From a bacterium (lineage in GTDB: Bacteria; UBA4055), in the NCBI GenBank assembly GCA_029559475.1, contig JAKQBN010000016.1, positions 1-31,252 of the forward strand: DNA of 31,252 bases, read 5' to 3'. Made by a program: the position numbers and the translations under genes. Positions 8,901 through 15,835 of the stretch are shown piece after piece. How positions within the stretch are numbered: position 1 is the stretch's first letter; every line of letters starts with the position of its first letter. The notes beneath the pieces were generated by a model that did no database searches, was not told where the DNA came from, and was given only the letters and a program-made list of their open reading frames with translations.

Positions 8901-9608
8901 AGGAAATTCAGCTTCAAGCTTTCCTGTGAGTGTATAGATTAATTCCTTTTGAAAACCCTGTACTTCGTATTCTTTAGCATCAGATGAAATTTTTCCTGTT
9001 CTGACAGCTTTATAAAATTTCCGGCCGTAAAGCTCGGCTTCTTTAGTTTCCTGCAGATGTTTTCTTATAAAAGGGTATATCGAATCTGAAAGCCAGATTT
9101 CTCCTTTTGACGCGTTGTGCTCAGCCATGGCACAGAGATCGACTGCTTTACCGCTGAAATAGTATGTTTTCTCTGTAACACTTCCAGTGATTCCGCAAAT
9201 GCACTCGCCGTATGCTAGTCCTACTTTCACGCCGAATTCAAAGTCACCGAATTTTGACGTGTAAATCTTATTATCTTCAAAGAATCTGTTTGTGATTAAC
9301 GCAGCGTCAAGAACTTTCAAAGCGGTTTTCTCCAGATCCTTACCGGTCTCGAATAAAGCTGTAAAAGCATCGCCTGCGTATTTTGTAACATATCCACCTC
9401 TGTCATAAACAGCTTTAACAGTTGTTTCGAACAGGTATTTGAGTATGTCCGACAAAATCTCAGCGCCTTCCTGGCCATGCTTCATTAAAGCTTCTGTGGT
9501 TTTTGTAAAACCGGAAATGTCAACGAACATTGAGAAGCACGTGTACTTATCCTGATATTTATTTTCTTTCAGGTTGTTTATAACTTTTTCAGGCACAAGA
9601 TTCCGCAT
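5934..9608 (-). CDS. Soluble-adenylyl-cyclase-like protein: two cyclase domains, ATPase, TPR repeats
   Basis: 1224 residues, probably cytoplasmic, with no signal peptide. Start supported by GGAGAG upstream. The first class III cyclase domain (about 20-190) has FVDISGFT and KYAGDAF with metal aspartates Asp30 and Asp80. Where Asn and Arg are expected it reads GKAVDLCAMA. The second domain (about 235-405) lacks the aspartates but has GNTVNQSARF with the Asn and Arg. The two are thus complementary and likely form one active site. A Walker A (GEAGIGKS, about 440) opens an AAA/STAND-type ATPase region. From about 840 to the end there are TPR-like repeats (NIGVIYHITGDYTKAMEYY, NIGFLYKDLKNYNKAI). 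This is the order found in ADCY10. Product cAMP (or cGMP) is inferred. Its stop lies 76 bases before the surface-protein cluster on the same strand. Confidence 0.9.
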   Translation of the reverse strand: MRNLVPEKVINNLKENKYQDKYTCFSMFVDISGFTKTTEALMKHGQEGAEILSDILKYLFETTVKAVYDRGGYVTKYAGDAFTALFETGKDLEKTALKVLDAALITNRFFEDNKIYTSKFGDFEFGVKVGLAYGECICGITGSVTEKTYYFSGKAVDLCAMAEHNASKGEIWLSDSIYPFIRKHLQETKEAELYGRKFYKAVRTGKISSDAKEYEVQGFQKELIYTLTGKLEAEFPVGEFRDIISIFISFEGEGILNDLMKKLYDLKEIYGASHPVLDFGDKGGNILLFVGAPISYENNSFRALMLISKLIESFGNKLRAGLAKGIVYCGFNGSELRNEFTCLGNTVNQSARFMMKAEWGQVLTDRELSTNENFFFSHLADIEYKGRAGLIPTHILNGRAEVKDVFFKGAYIGRKKEREKLKKFLMPLEKGKNCGTIYIDGEAGIGKSRLTNQTRQDFLREYEKAHKKINWFYFSCEEIIKAPYNPFRYFFQRYFDFDENSRKENTRKFSVKYEKILIHVSDSGLKEELLIYKGYLSYFLGLEVSDPDILSEEPNERQNSIVLSLISFFKTFCEYSPLVFEVDNAVFIDSDSVKLFERIAVSLKRKPFAILFNSRYRDNGSAIDLNFRKERRISLKPLNKAEFKDLVKNRLKLKTVPSETLKVLDEKSRRNPLYLEQLVIYIQENGVLDKKNKIKDISNLPAGINQIILARVDKLKTELKDILKSASCIGNEVPIDLVSYLFRDRYANIEKNLTELENEDILILFSEISYLFKYGVIRDVVYNMQLKKTVREIHESIAEAIEDIHEASIENYYPILAYHYENAENIKKALDYHKKAGYQAKENYLNDQALHHFDRAAELLSKKNGIYESEWADKFEILDKNNVREFIKLNIERFYFYFGFIQNIQISSQLADVTYDLSSKMSDGNLLSDSLMNRSLILANKGDFEKSNSTLKQAIIVQNDLRLYYQAATSYFTMGKNNTMVGNMEESVKCFHTGLDQAQLIENEKLRKKITAKIYGAMGVVFDYSGNFSEALKYYNMQLGITEELNLKSEKAAAIGNIGVIYHITGDYTKAMEYYETKLKLIDELGIRVEMAQTLNNIGFLYKDLKNYNKAILYHKRSYNISQEVSDYNTMASAVINLGHVYKFMKNHEKSEQSYLKGIKIAEDFGYKHSYAEGMIELADLYFSQNRSDLSKEYAEKGFKAASEINFMEYIERGKEIIEKIISK

Positions 9609-9634
9609 CGGCCTCTCCTTAAACTTCTATTATT

Positions 9635-10003
9635 TTAACATATTGAGAATTCCAACCCGGGGATCAGATCTCTTACATCTGCTATGAATTGTTGAAAATT
9701 CTCGGGATAATTATTTGATCCGTAAGACTTTAATGTCAGCCTTCCTGCCTCGATATTTACGCTCCATGTAGATCCGTCCGAGCTTGTTTTATCCACATAC
9801 TGAGTGCTCCAAAGCCATATCTTGCGGTTTACGGTCTTCTTCCAGAATTTTCTCCAGTCCTCTTCCGAAGGGTCCCTTATTATCTGAGTTACCGGTCTTG
9901 TTGAGCTGTATAGAAGTTTGTGTTCCCTAAGGATAAGAGAATACGATCTGCCGTAAAATGAATTTAACGTTATTCTGAACACAACAGGCATCTCCGCATG
10001 CAT
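9635..10003 (-). CDS. Small protein of unknown function
   Basis: 122 residues, start at 10003 behind GGGGAG; a second Met at residue 5 is possible. I do not recognise a named family with confidence. It has no signal peptide or membrane segment. It is rich in Trp and aromatic residues (EEDWRKFWKKT, KIWLWSTQYVD) with DGSTWSVNIEAGRLTL and SYGSNNYPENF in the second half, a pattern I associate with small uncharacterised bacterial proteins. The spacing of 26 bases to the cyclase gene downstream suggests co-transcription. The 82-base AT-rich gap upstream (10004-10085) could hold a promoter, but none is convincing. Confidence 0.7.
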   Translation of the reverse strand: MHAEMPVVFRITLNSFYGRSYSLILREHKLLYSSTRPVTQIIRDPSEEDWRKFWKKTVNRKIWLWSTQYVDKTSSDGSTWSVNIEAGRLTLKSYGSNNYPENFQQFIADVRDLIPGLEFSIC

Positions 10004-10085
10004 CGCTCTACTCCCCGCACGTATATACTGATTAATAATTTATATATAATTGTTTTTAATTACAAGTATATTATTAAATAAAATG

Positions 10086-10811
10086 TTATATTTTTATTGT
10101 TTTGAATCTTTCGCCGTATCTGACTATTCTCGAGGATCTGGTCATTGATGAATGCTGAAAATAAAGCAGCGACTTATTACTGATGCAGCTTTCAAGAATT
10201 TCGCGTTTGATCTCGAATGTTTTTTCAATATCGTGATCTATTCCGGGAGAATTTCCGTTATTTATATGCCACACGGTCGGAATGATATCTCCGGCGAATA
10301 TGTGCTCCTGTCCGTTAATATTCACTTTGGCATACTGGAATCCTTCCGTGTGTCCGCCACAGAGAATGAGTTTTATTTTACCGTCAATACAAGCTGAACC
10401 GTGTATAAGTTCCATATTCCCTGATTCATAAAGATTTAAAAAAAGATTTTTTCTGATATCACTATCGCAATTAAGAAATCTCATCCATTCAGTTTCCTGT
10501 ATCAGATGTTTTGCATTTTTAAATATGCATTTTCCGTCAGAGTCAAAACTTCCGTTCGAATGATCGAAATGCAGATGAGTATAAATTATTTTAGTGATAT
10601 TTTCAGGACCAAGACCGTGATCTTTAATTGAGGTTAACAGCTTTCTGGGATACTTAACACTATATTTATCCGTATCGAAAAAAGAATTGTTACCGATGCC
10701 TGTATCAATAAGGATGTTCTGATCAGCATAGCTGATAAGATAACAGTTAACAGAAAGCCTGACGCTATCGTATCCTGTAAATTCGCCGTCAGTTAGTATA
10801 TGAATTTTCAT
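10086..10811 (-). CDS. MBL-fold metallo-hydrolase
   Basis: 241 residues of the metallo-beta-lactamase superfamily. The metal motif HLHFDH is at residues 79-84 (His79, His81, Asp83, His84). Further likely ligands are His in CGGHTEG (about 153), Asp in FAGDIIP (about 174) and His in FQHSS (about 219). The layout resembles AHL-lactonase/glyoxalase II-like hydrolases, but the substrate cannot be named. No signal peptide, so cytoplasmic. It starts 3 bases after the recJ stop, so it is translated from the recJ message, probably with coupling. Confidence 0.88.
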   Translation of the reverse strand: MKIHILTDGEFTGYDSVRLSVNCYLISYADQNILIDTGIGNNSFFDTDKYSVKYPRKLLTSIKDHGLGPENITKIIYTHLHFDHSNGSFDSDGKCIFKNAKHLIQETEWMRFLNCDSDIRKNLFLNLYESGNMELIHGSACIDGKIKLILCGGHTEGFQYAKVNINGQEHIFAGDIIPTVWHINNGNSPGIDHDIEKTFEIKREILESCISNKSLLYFQHSSMTRSSRIVRYGERFKTIKI

Positions 10812-10814
10812 CCG

Positions 10815-12575
10815 TCAGATTACTATATCCTGCAGTTTAAGCTGAATATACGAACTGCCGTTCCATACATTTTCTTCAATATAATAGGCGATTTTAAGAT
10901 TGGTTCTGATGTCGTTTATGCGGTCGTATTTATCCGCCATATTAAACCCTATTGCGTCGAATATTCTGCTGTTCTGCTTCAGTTTCAGCTTCAGGTGATT
11001 CTCTTTTACTTTCTGTTTCCTGTAATTGCAGTCGGCTTTATTTCCGACTATTTTGATCTCGCCTTCAACCTCAACATTATCCGAAGCAAAAACAGGCTGC
11101 TCGTTGGACGTTCCGAAAGGTTCGAACATATTCAGAATGCTTATAAGATTCTGATCTATGTCTTCGAATCCGATTTTCAGATCGATCTTTAAAAGCTGAT
11201 CGAAATCCTTTATCGGAATGTTTTTAGTAATAATTTCATTGAATTTTGCCTTAAAAGCAGGTATTTTCCCGCTTTCTATCTCGAATCCGGCCGCATAATC
11301 ATGCCCGCCGAAATTCTCCTGCTCTAGAAGTTCGAGCTTATAACACTCTGTAAGAACATCGTATATGTTCACGCCCGGAATGCTTCTGCAGGACCCTTTA
11401 CCTACTCCATTATTTATCGATATAACAACACTCGGTCTGTAATATTTCTCGACAAGTCTCGAAGCTACAATACCGATAACACCCACATGCCAGTTCTCGT
11501 TGGCGACGACGATCGCCTTGTCTTTTACAGGATCGAAATGATCCTGATCTTCGATGATCCTGATAGCTTCGACCAGAGTGTCTGTATCGAATTCTCTTCT
11601 TCTTTTATTTTCTGTTTCAAGCTCCTCTACTATTCCTGAAGCTTCTGCAGGATCGTTGCTGAGAAGAAGCTTGACAGCCCTGTTGGCATCACCCATCCTT
11701 CCGACAGCATTGAGCCTTGGAGCGATCCCGAACAAAATATTGCTAACTCTTATTTTTTTCTGATAAAAATTCAGCTTCTTCAGCAAGGCGGAAATACCGA
11801 CGTTCTTGCAATTTTCAAGATGCTTGAGACCTTCTGCAACTATTTTCCTATTCTCGCCGATCAGAGGAACGATATCTGCTGCAGTGCCTATTGTCGCTAT
11901 GTCGATGAATTCGGATATTATCTTTGGAGACATTTCATTCTTGATAAGAATTCCCTGAATGAGCTTGAACGCCACTCCTACGCCTGCGAGATGTTTATAA
12001 GGATAGGTACAATCAGACCGTTTGGGATCAATGATCGCATAAGCTGCCGGGAGTTCTTTATCCGGCTCGTGATGGTCTGTTATAATTACATCCACGCCGA
12101 CGGAGTTAGCGTAGTCGACCTCGTTTACTGATGTGATCCCGCAGTCGACCGTGATAATTAATGATACGCCGTTTTCAAAGGCATCTTTTATGCCTGCTTT
12201 GCTTAATCCGTAACCGTCTGATTCTCTGTTGGGTATTACATATTCAACTTTCAGACCCAGCCATTTAAGGAAGAACAGATAGAGCATCGACGTTGAAGTG
12301 ATCCCGTCCACATCGTAATCACCCCATATTTCAATTTTTTCGCGGTTAACAACTGCATCTGTGATTCTTGAAACCGCTTTATCCATGTCTTTAAGCAGGA
12401 AAGGTTCATAATAACTTGCTTTTTCAGGATTTAAAAACAGCTCTATTTCTTCTTTTGTTACTAAATTCCGTGCCGCCAAAAGTCTGATTACAGTTTCCGG
12501 CAGTCCGGTCTGGACCTTCAGGTTTTCAATTAATAGAGGATCTAACTCATTCGGATATTCCCATTTTTTTTCCAC
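10815..12575 (-). CDS. recJ: Single-stranded-DNA-specific exonuclease RecJ
   Basis: 586 residues, close to the usual RecJ length. It degrades ssDNA 5' to 3' in RecF-pathway recombination and in mismatch and base-excision repair. Visible phosphoesterase motifs are IWGDYDVDGITST, TVDCGIT and ITDHHEP (DHH, about 165-170), HLAGVGVAFKL, then the DHHA1 part with GVIGIVASRLVEKY, GKGSCRSI and FGGHDYAAGFEI, and a C-terminal OB-like domain. The start is a GTG at 12575, behind CAGGCAAGAA; no in-frame ATG nearby fits better. The MBL hydrolase follows 3 bases after the stop. Confidence 0.95.
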   Translation of the reverse strand: MEKKWEYPNELDPLLIENLKVQTGLPETVIRLLAARNLVTKEEIELFLNPEKASYYEPFLLKDMDKAVSRITDAVVNREKIEIWGDYDVDGITSTSMLYLFFLKWLGLKVEYVIPNRESDGYGLSKAGIKDAFENGVSLIITVDCGITSVNEVDYANSVGVDVIITDHHEPDKELPAAYAIIDPKRSDCTYPYKHLAGVGVAFKLIQGILIKNEMSPKIISEFIDIATIGTAADIVPLIGENRKIVAEGLKHLENCKNVGISALLKKLNFYQKKIRVSNILFGIAPRLNAVGRMGDANRAVKLLLSNDPAEASGIVEELETENKRRREFDTDTLVEAIRIIEDQDHFDPVKDKAIVVANENWHVGVIGIVASRLVEKYYRPSVVISINNGVGKGSCRSIPGVNIYDVLTECYKLELLEQENFGGHDYAAGFEIESGKIPAFKAKFNEIITKNIPIKDFDQLLKIDLKIGFEDIDQNLISILNMFEPFGTSNEQPVFASDNVEVEGEIKIVGNKADCNYRKQKVKENHLKLKLKQNSRIFDAIGFNMADKYDRINDIRTNLKIAYYIEENVWNGSSYIQLKLQDIVI

Positions 12576-12623
12576 TTCTTGCCTGTTTTATATTTAAAAT
12601 TAAAAAAATCATTTTAACCGTTT

Positions 12624-13406
12624 TTAACCTTTTACGATCTTAACTTTAAACTCTTTTAAGGTTTTTTCAAATATACTGTTGTCAAAATCCTTGTCGACAA
12701 CAAGCTTAATAACATTCTGCTCGATCTTAACTGTTCCGGCGATCTCGTGTTTTCTCAAGAACATCTGAAGTTCATTCTTGTTGTCATCCACCCAGATCCA
12801 TTCTAGATATTTTACTGCCTTGTTGTCGAGAGCATCCTGAGCGGCCTGTATTTCTCTGTCTTTATCCTCCTGAGGCATATCGCTGCTTTCAATCTCTTTT
12901 ATATATGAGTTAGTTTGATCCTCATCTGCCGGATCGAGTATCCTGTAAGCGTATATGTGAGCCATTCTCTTTTCGCCGTCGCCCGTAGTTATTTTAACTT
13001 TCTTAGCAAGTTTTCCGTTCAAAAAGATATAGTTTGGAACGTCCGTCGTGTAATTGTCATATATCCTTTCGGATTCGATATCGGTTCCGTCCCATGCGAA
13101 TTTCATATCGTAATCAAGCGTATAATGTTTGTCTTTATATTTAAGTTTCCCGTTCTTGGTCACCTGATCGTTGCCTTTCTGGGGTTCTTCTATCATAAGA
13201 TATGAATTCTCAGTAACGTTAACCCATATCTTCTGTACGGATTTATATTTTCTGAGCATATCAGAATTTTCTTCGGCGTTCTTAATAAGCTCTGCATCAC
13301 CCTCATATCTGATCTTTTCGATCTCGATATAGAGAGTGCCGAAAGGAACTTTGCAGAAAAGTACCGCGAACGTTAGCATAAATAATAAAAAAACTGTCTT
13401 CTTCAT
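12624..13406 (-). CDS. Exported protein of unknown function
   Basis: 260 residues with an N-terminal signal sequence (MKKTVFLLFMLTFAVLF, then Cys18). The residue before the Cys is Phe, which is a poor lipobox, so a soluble periplasmic protein is likelier than a lipoprotein. The rest is hydrophilic and beta-rich, with a Lys/Asp/Glu-rich stretch around 155-195. I do not recognise a family; some similarity in style to periplasmic LolA/outer-membrane sorting proteins is not enough for a call. Start supported by AAAGGA. It begins 22 bases after the 3' end of the RNase P RNA, with no terminator seen between them, so it may be read through from there. Confidence 0.75.
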   Translation of the reverse strand: MKKTVFLLFMLTFAVLFCKVPFGTLYIEIEKIRYEGDAELIKNAEENSDMLRKYKSVQKIWVNVTENSYLMIEEPQKGNDQVTKNGKLKYKDKHYTLDYDMKFAWDGTDIESERIYDNYTTDVPNYIFLNGKLAKKVKITTGDGEKRMAHIYAYRILDPADEDQTNSYIKEIESSDMPQEDKDREIQAAQDALDNKAVKYLEWIWVDDNKNELQMFLRKHEIAGTVKIEQNVIKLVVDKDFDNSIFEKTLKEFKVKIVKG

Positions 13407-13428
13407 TTATCCTTTCTATTTAAATTAC

Positions 13429-13763
13429 TAAGCCGGTCTGTAAGCCGAATTCTGTTATAATGGTCATTTATCTAACGCAACCTACCCTTCTTCCGGTACT
13501 TTCGCACTCGGACGAGCAGCCCGAAACGGAAGATTTATTTGGTCTTGCGCCGGATGGGGTTTACCTAGCCCGGCTGCCTTACGGCATCCGGCGGTGCGCT
13601 CTTACCGCACCTTTTCACCCTTACTACCTTTCGGAAGCGGTCTACTTTCTGTTGCACTTTCCGTGACATCGCTGCCCCCTGCCGTTAGCAGGCATCCCGC
13701 TCTATGGCGTTCGGACTTTCCTCATTCCGATATAATTCGGAACGCGACCATTCGACCGACTTA
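13429..13763 (-). ncRNA. rnpB: RNase P RNA (type A)
   Basis: The catalytic RNA of RNase P, which matures tRNA 5' ends. On the minus strand the conserved blocks appear in order: GAGGAAAGTCCGAACGCC (P4 and CR-I), GGTGAAAAGGTGCGGTAAGAG, GGCTAGGTAAACCCC (L15, with the GGU that pairs with tRNA CCA), GCGCAAGACCAAATAAATC, and ACAGAATTCGGCTTACAG near the 3' end (CR-V). The ends were set by P1: AAGTCGGTC at the 5' end pairs with GACCGGCTT at the 3' end. The RNA begins about 2 bases after the stop codon of the zinc-ribbon gene. No promoter was convincing at that junction, so processing from the nif3/zinc-ribbon transcript or a promoter inside that gene is likely. No T-tract terminator follows it. Confidence 0.96.
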
Positions 13764-13765
13764 TT

Positions 13766-14506
13766 TCAATCAGCATCTTTTACTTCATAGTACAATATCC
13801 TGCTGCACGCATCACACTGTACTATACTTTCGGCTCTTTTCAGCTCTGAAAGCTTTTGTGACGGAAGCACAGTAAAACAACCGCCGCAATGACCTTCGTT
13901 CGCAGGAACAACAGCTATCTGTCCCTTAGAGCCGTATATTCTCACATATAGATTATATAAATGTTTATCGGTTTTCGCAACTAAATTCTTTCTTTTTTCT
14001 TCAAGAGACTTCTGTTCTTCGTACGTTTCGGCCAGTTTTTCTTCCAGTTGGGTTTGTTTTTCTTTCAGCATCATAGATTTTTCAGATGAAATTTTAACTT
14101 TGACTTCAAGCTCTGAATTGTTTTTCTGAATATTATCGGCGAGTTCTCTCGTTTTTAGCTCTTCTTCTATTACAAGGCTTTCTCTGAATTCTATTTCTTT
14201 GATAAGTGCTTCGTATTCCTTATTGTTCGTTACCATATTTCTCTGAACTTTATATTTTTCGAGCATTATTCTTGAAGACTCTATAGTTGTTTTTGCTTCT
14301 TTCAGAGCGTTCTCGAGATCATCTTTGTTTTTTTCAAGTTCTGAAACATCAGCATTTATGCTTTCGATCTCCTGTTTCAGCTCATTAACTATATATGGCA
14401 GATTTCCTTTTGACTTCTCGATTGATGTCAGTTTGCTGTCTATATTCTGCAGTTCAATTAGCTTTTTTATTTTTTCCTGCATTTTTTCCAATGATTTGTT
14501 CTGCAT
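13766..14506 (-). CDS. Coiled-coil C4-type zinc-ribbon protein (DUF164/CdsZ-like)
   Basis: 246 residues. About 5-185 is one long charged coiled coil; the end is a zinc ribbon with Cys207-x2-Cys210 and Cys231-x2-Cys234 (GHCGGCFTVL and VQCDACSRIL). This is the architecture of the DUF164 family, whose structural homologues bind nucleic acid or act as scaffolds; the cellular role is unsettled. It lies 12 bases after nif3, with its AGGAGAGG site in that gap, and directly before rnpB. The nif3/DUF164 pairing is common in bacteria, so a shared function is likely but unproven. Confidence 0.9.
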   Translation of the reverse strand: MQNKSLEKMQEKIKKLIELQNIDSKLTSIEKSKGNLPYIVNELKQEIESINADVSELEKNKDDLENALKEAKTTIESSRIMLEKYKVQRNMVTNNKEYEALIKEIEFRESLVIEEELKTRELADNIQKNNSELEVKVKISSEKSMMLKEKQTQLEEKLAETYEEQKSLEEKRKNLVAKTDKHLYNLYVRIYGSKGQIAVVPANEGHCGGCFTVLPSQKLSELKRAESIVQCDACSRILYYEVKDAD

Positions 14507-14518
14507 TTCCTCTCCTGT

Positions 14519-15652
14519 CTATTTTAACTCTTTCAGACTTTTTACGACATCAGTATCTGTTTTTGACGTCTCTATCCGAAAGTTTCTTCCGATCGATCTT
14601 CTTAAATATTTATATAATCCTTCTTTTGCGAACTGTTCTGTTGAATGGTGAGTAGCATCGATCACATTGATATAATATGATGCTTCCTGATATAAATGAT
14701 GGCTGAACTCGGAAGTAAGGAAAACATCCGCACCCGCTTTATAAGCGAATTTCCATGAAGTTGCTCCGCTTCCTCCGCATACAGCTACTTTACCGATCTT
14801 GACTTTACTGTCTTTTACAGCTATTCTGAGAGTGTCAGTCCCAAGTTTTTCAGAAACAAGATAACAGAATTCTTTCAGACTCAGTTTTTTCTTTAGTTCG
14901 CCGATCGCTCCCAGTCCGAATCTGTCTGAATTATTGTCAAGCGGATAAACATCTATAACCGGTTCTTCGTAATGGTGAACGGATTTTATAGCGCTGACGA
15001 TTTTATCTTTATTCCACGCGCTCGCTACGGTCTCTATTCTTATTTCTTTAACCTTTTCGATCTTGCCCTTTTTCCCGATGAAAGGATCTGCACCCTCTCC
15101 CGGCCGGAAATCACCTTCGCCTGAAGCTGAGAAATAGCAATGATCGTAATTACCTATTACAGCTCCACCGGCATAATCAACGGCTGATTTGATCTTTTCT
15201 TCAGAGCCTGCCGGACAATAAACAACTAACTTATACAGCTCATTGACTTCAATATCTTTTACAGCTTTTATCGGGATAAGAGGTTTTATATTCTTCAGAC
15301 CTAAAGCTTCGGCAAGCAGATAACTGACACCGTCACTCAACAAGTCATAATTTGTATGGCATGAAATAAGTGAAATTTCATTCTTTATCAGAAACCTGAT
15401 CATATCTGAATAATATTCACCTTCGACAAGCTCACTAACAGGCTTTTTGAACAAAGGATGATGCGAAACTATCAGATTGCATTTTTTGGCTTTGGCTTCT
15501 TTGGCCACTTCGAGAGTCGGATTAAGCGCGGTAAGAATAGCTTTTACTTCTGCATTCTTGTCACCGATAAGCAGCCCGGATGGATCGTTCTTCCACTTAA
15601 CCTGCGGGATTATCTTTTTGTCGAGAATATTTAGAACTTCGACTACTCTCAT
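14519..15652 (-). CDS. Nif3-like dinuclear metal center protein (DUF34)
   Basis: 377 residues, the long form of the family with a middle insert domain between the two metal-binding halves. Metal motifs are SHHPLFK (His64, His65), CHTNYD (His99, Asp103) and the C-terminal TSEFSHHLYQE...DATHHSTE. The GTP cyclohydrolase 1 type 2 label used for this family rests on weak evidence, so I give the structural name. Start at 15652 behind CGGAG. The tRNA terminator ends 16 bases upstream, leaving no room for a promoter, so expression depends on readthrough or an unusual start. Confidence 0.92.
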   Translation of the reverse strand: MRVVEVLNILDKKIIPQVKWKNDPSGLLIGDKNAEVKAILTALNPTLEVAKEAKAKKCNLIVSHHPLFKKPVSELVEGEYYSDMIRFLIKNEISLISCHTNYDLLSDGVSYLLAEALGLKNIKPLIPIKAVKDIEVNELYKLVVYCPAGSEEKIKSAVDYAGGAVIGNYDHCYFSASGEGDFRPGEGADPFIGKKGKIEKVKEIRIETVASAWNKDKIVSAIKSVHHYEEPVIDVYPLDNNSDRFGLGAIGELKKKLSLKEFCYLVSEKLGTDTLRIAVKDSKVKIGKVAVCGGSGATSWKFAYKAGADVFLTSEFSHHLYQEASYYINVIDATHHSTEQFAKEGLYKYLRRSIGRNFRIETSKTDTDVVKSLKELK

Positions 15653-15668
15653 TTTGTCTCCGAATTAC

Positions 15669-15692
15669 AAAAAATGGCGCAGCATGGCGCCA
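15669..15692 (-). terminator. Intrinsic terminator after the tRNA
   Basis: On the minus strand: stem TGGCGC / GCGCCA (15687-15692 with 15675-15680), loop CATGCT, then six T residues (15669-15674). It lies 9 bases after the tRNA 3' end. Confidence 0.85.
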
Positions 15693-15701
15693 AATTTGTT
15701 G

Positions 15702-15775
15702 TGGGGGTACAGGGACTTGAACCCCGGACCAACAGATTATGAGTCTGCTGCTCTAACCGACTGAGCTATACCCCC
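15702..15775 (-). tRNA. tRNA with CAT anticodon (elongator Met, or Ile2 read by lysidine)
   Basis: 74 bases folding as a full cloverleaf: acceptor GGGGGTA/TACCCCC, D arm GCTC..GAGC, anticodon stem GCAGA/TCTGT around CTCATAA, T arm CGGGG/CCCTG with loop TTCAAGT, discriminator A. CCA is not encoded; CAA follows the discriminator. The G1:C72 pair and the lack of three G:C pairs in the anticodon stem exclude initiator tRNA. The variable loop TGGTC and the T arm look rather like Ile2(CAT), but elongator Met cannot be excluded by eye. It has its own promoter and terminator. Confidence 0.95.
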
Positions 15776-15800
15776 GGTACTGCATTTTTGCAGGATACCA

Positions 15801-15829
15801 AATATAATTCCGGAGACCTTGTTTGTCAA
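15801..15829 (-). promoter_or_regulatory. Near-consensus sigma-70 promoter of the tRNA
   Basis: On the minus strand TTGACA (15824-15829), a 17-base spacer and TATATT (15801-15806). It lies 26 bases before the tRNA 5' end, starting 7 bases after the methyltransferase stop codon. It is the best promoter in the window, as expected for a stable RNA. Confidence 0.88.
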
Positions 15830-15835
15830 GAAATT

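Noticed and set aside
13460-13875. Open reading frames on the plus strand over the RNase P RNA
   Set aside because: They are shadows of a structured GC-richer RNA gene; the rnpB conserved blocks explain the sequence.
15702-15775. Initiator tRNA-fMet
   Set aside because: The first pair is G:C and the anticodon stem lacks the three G:C pairs of initiators.
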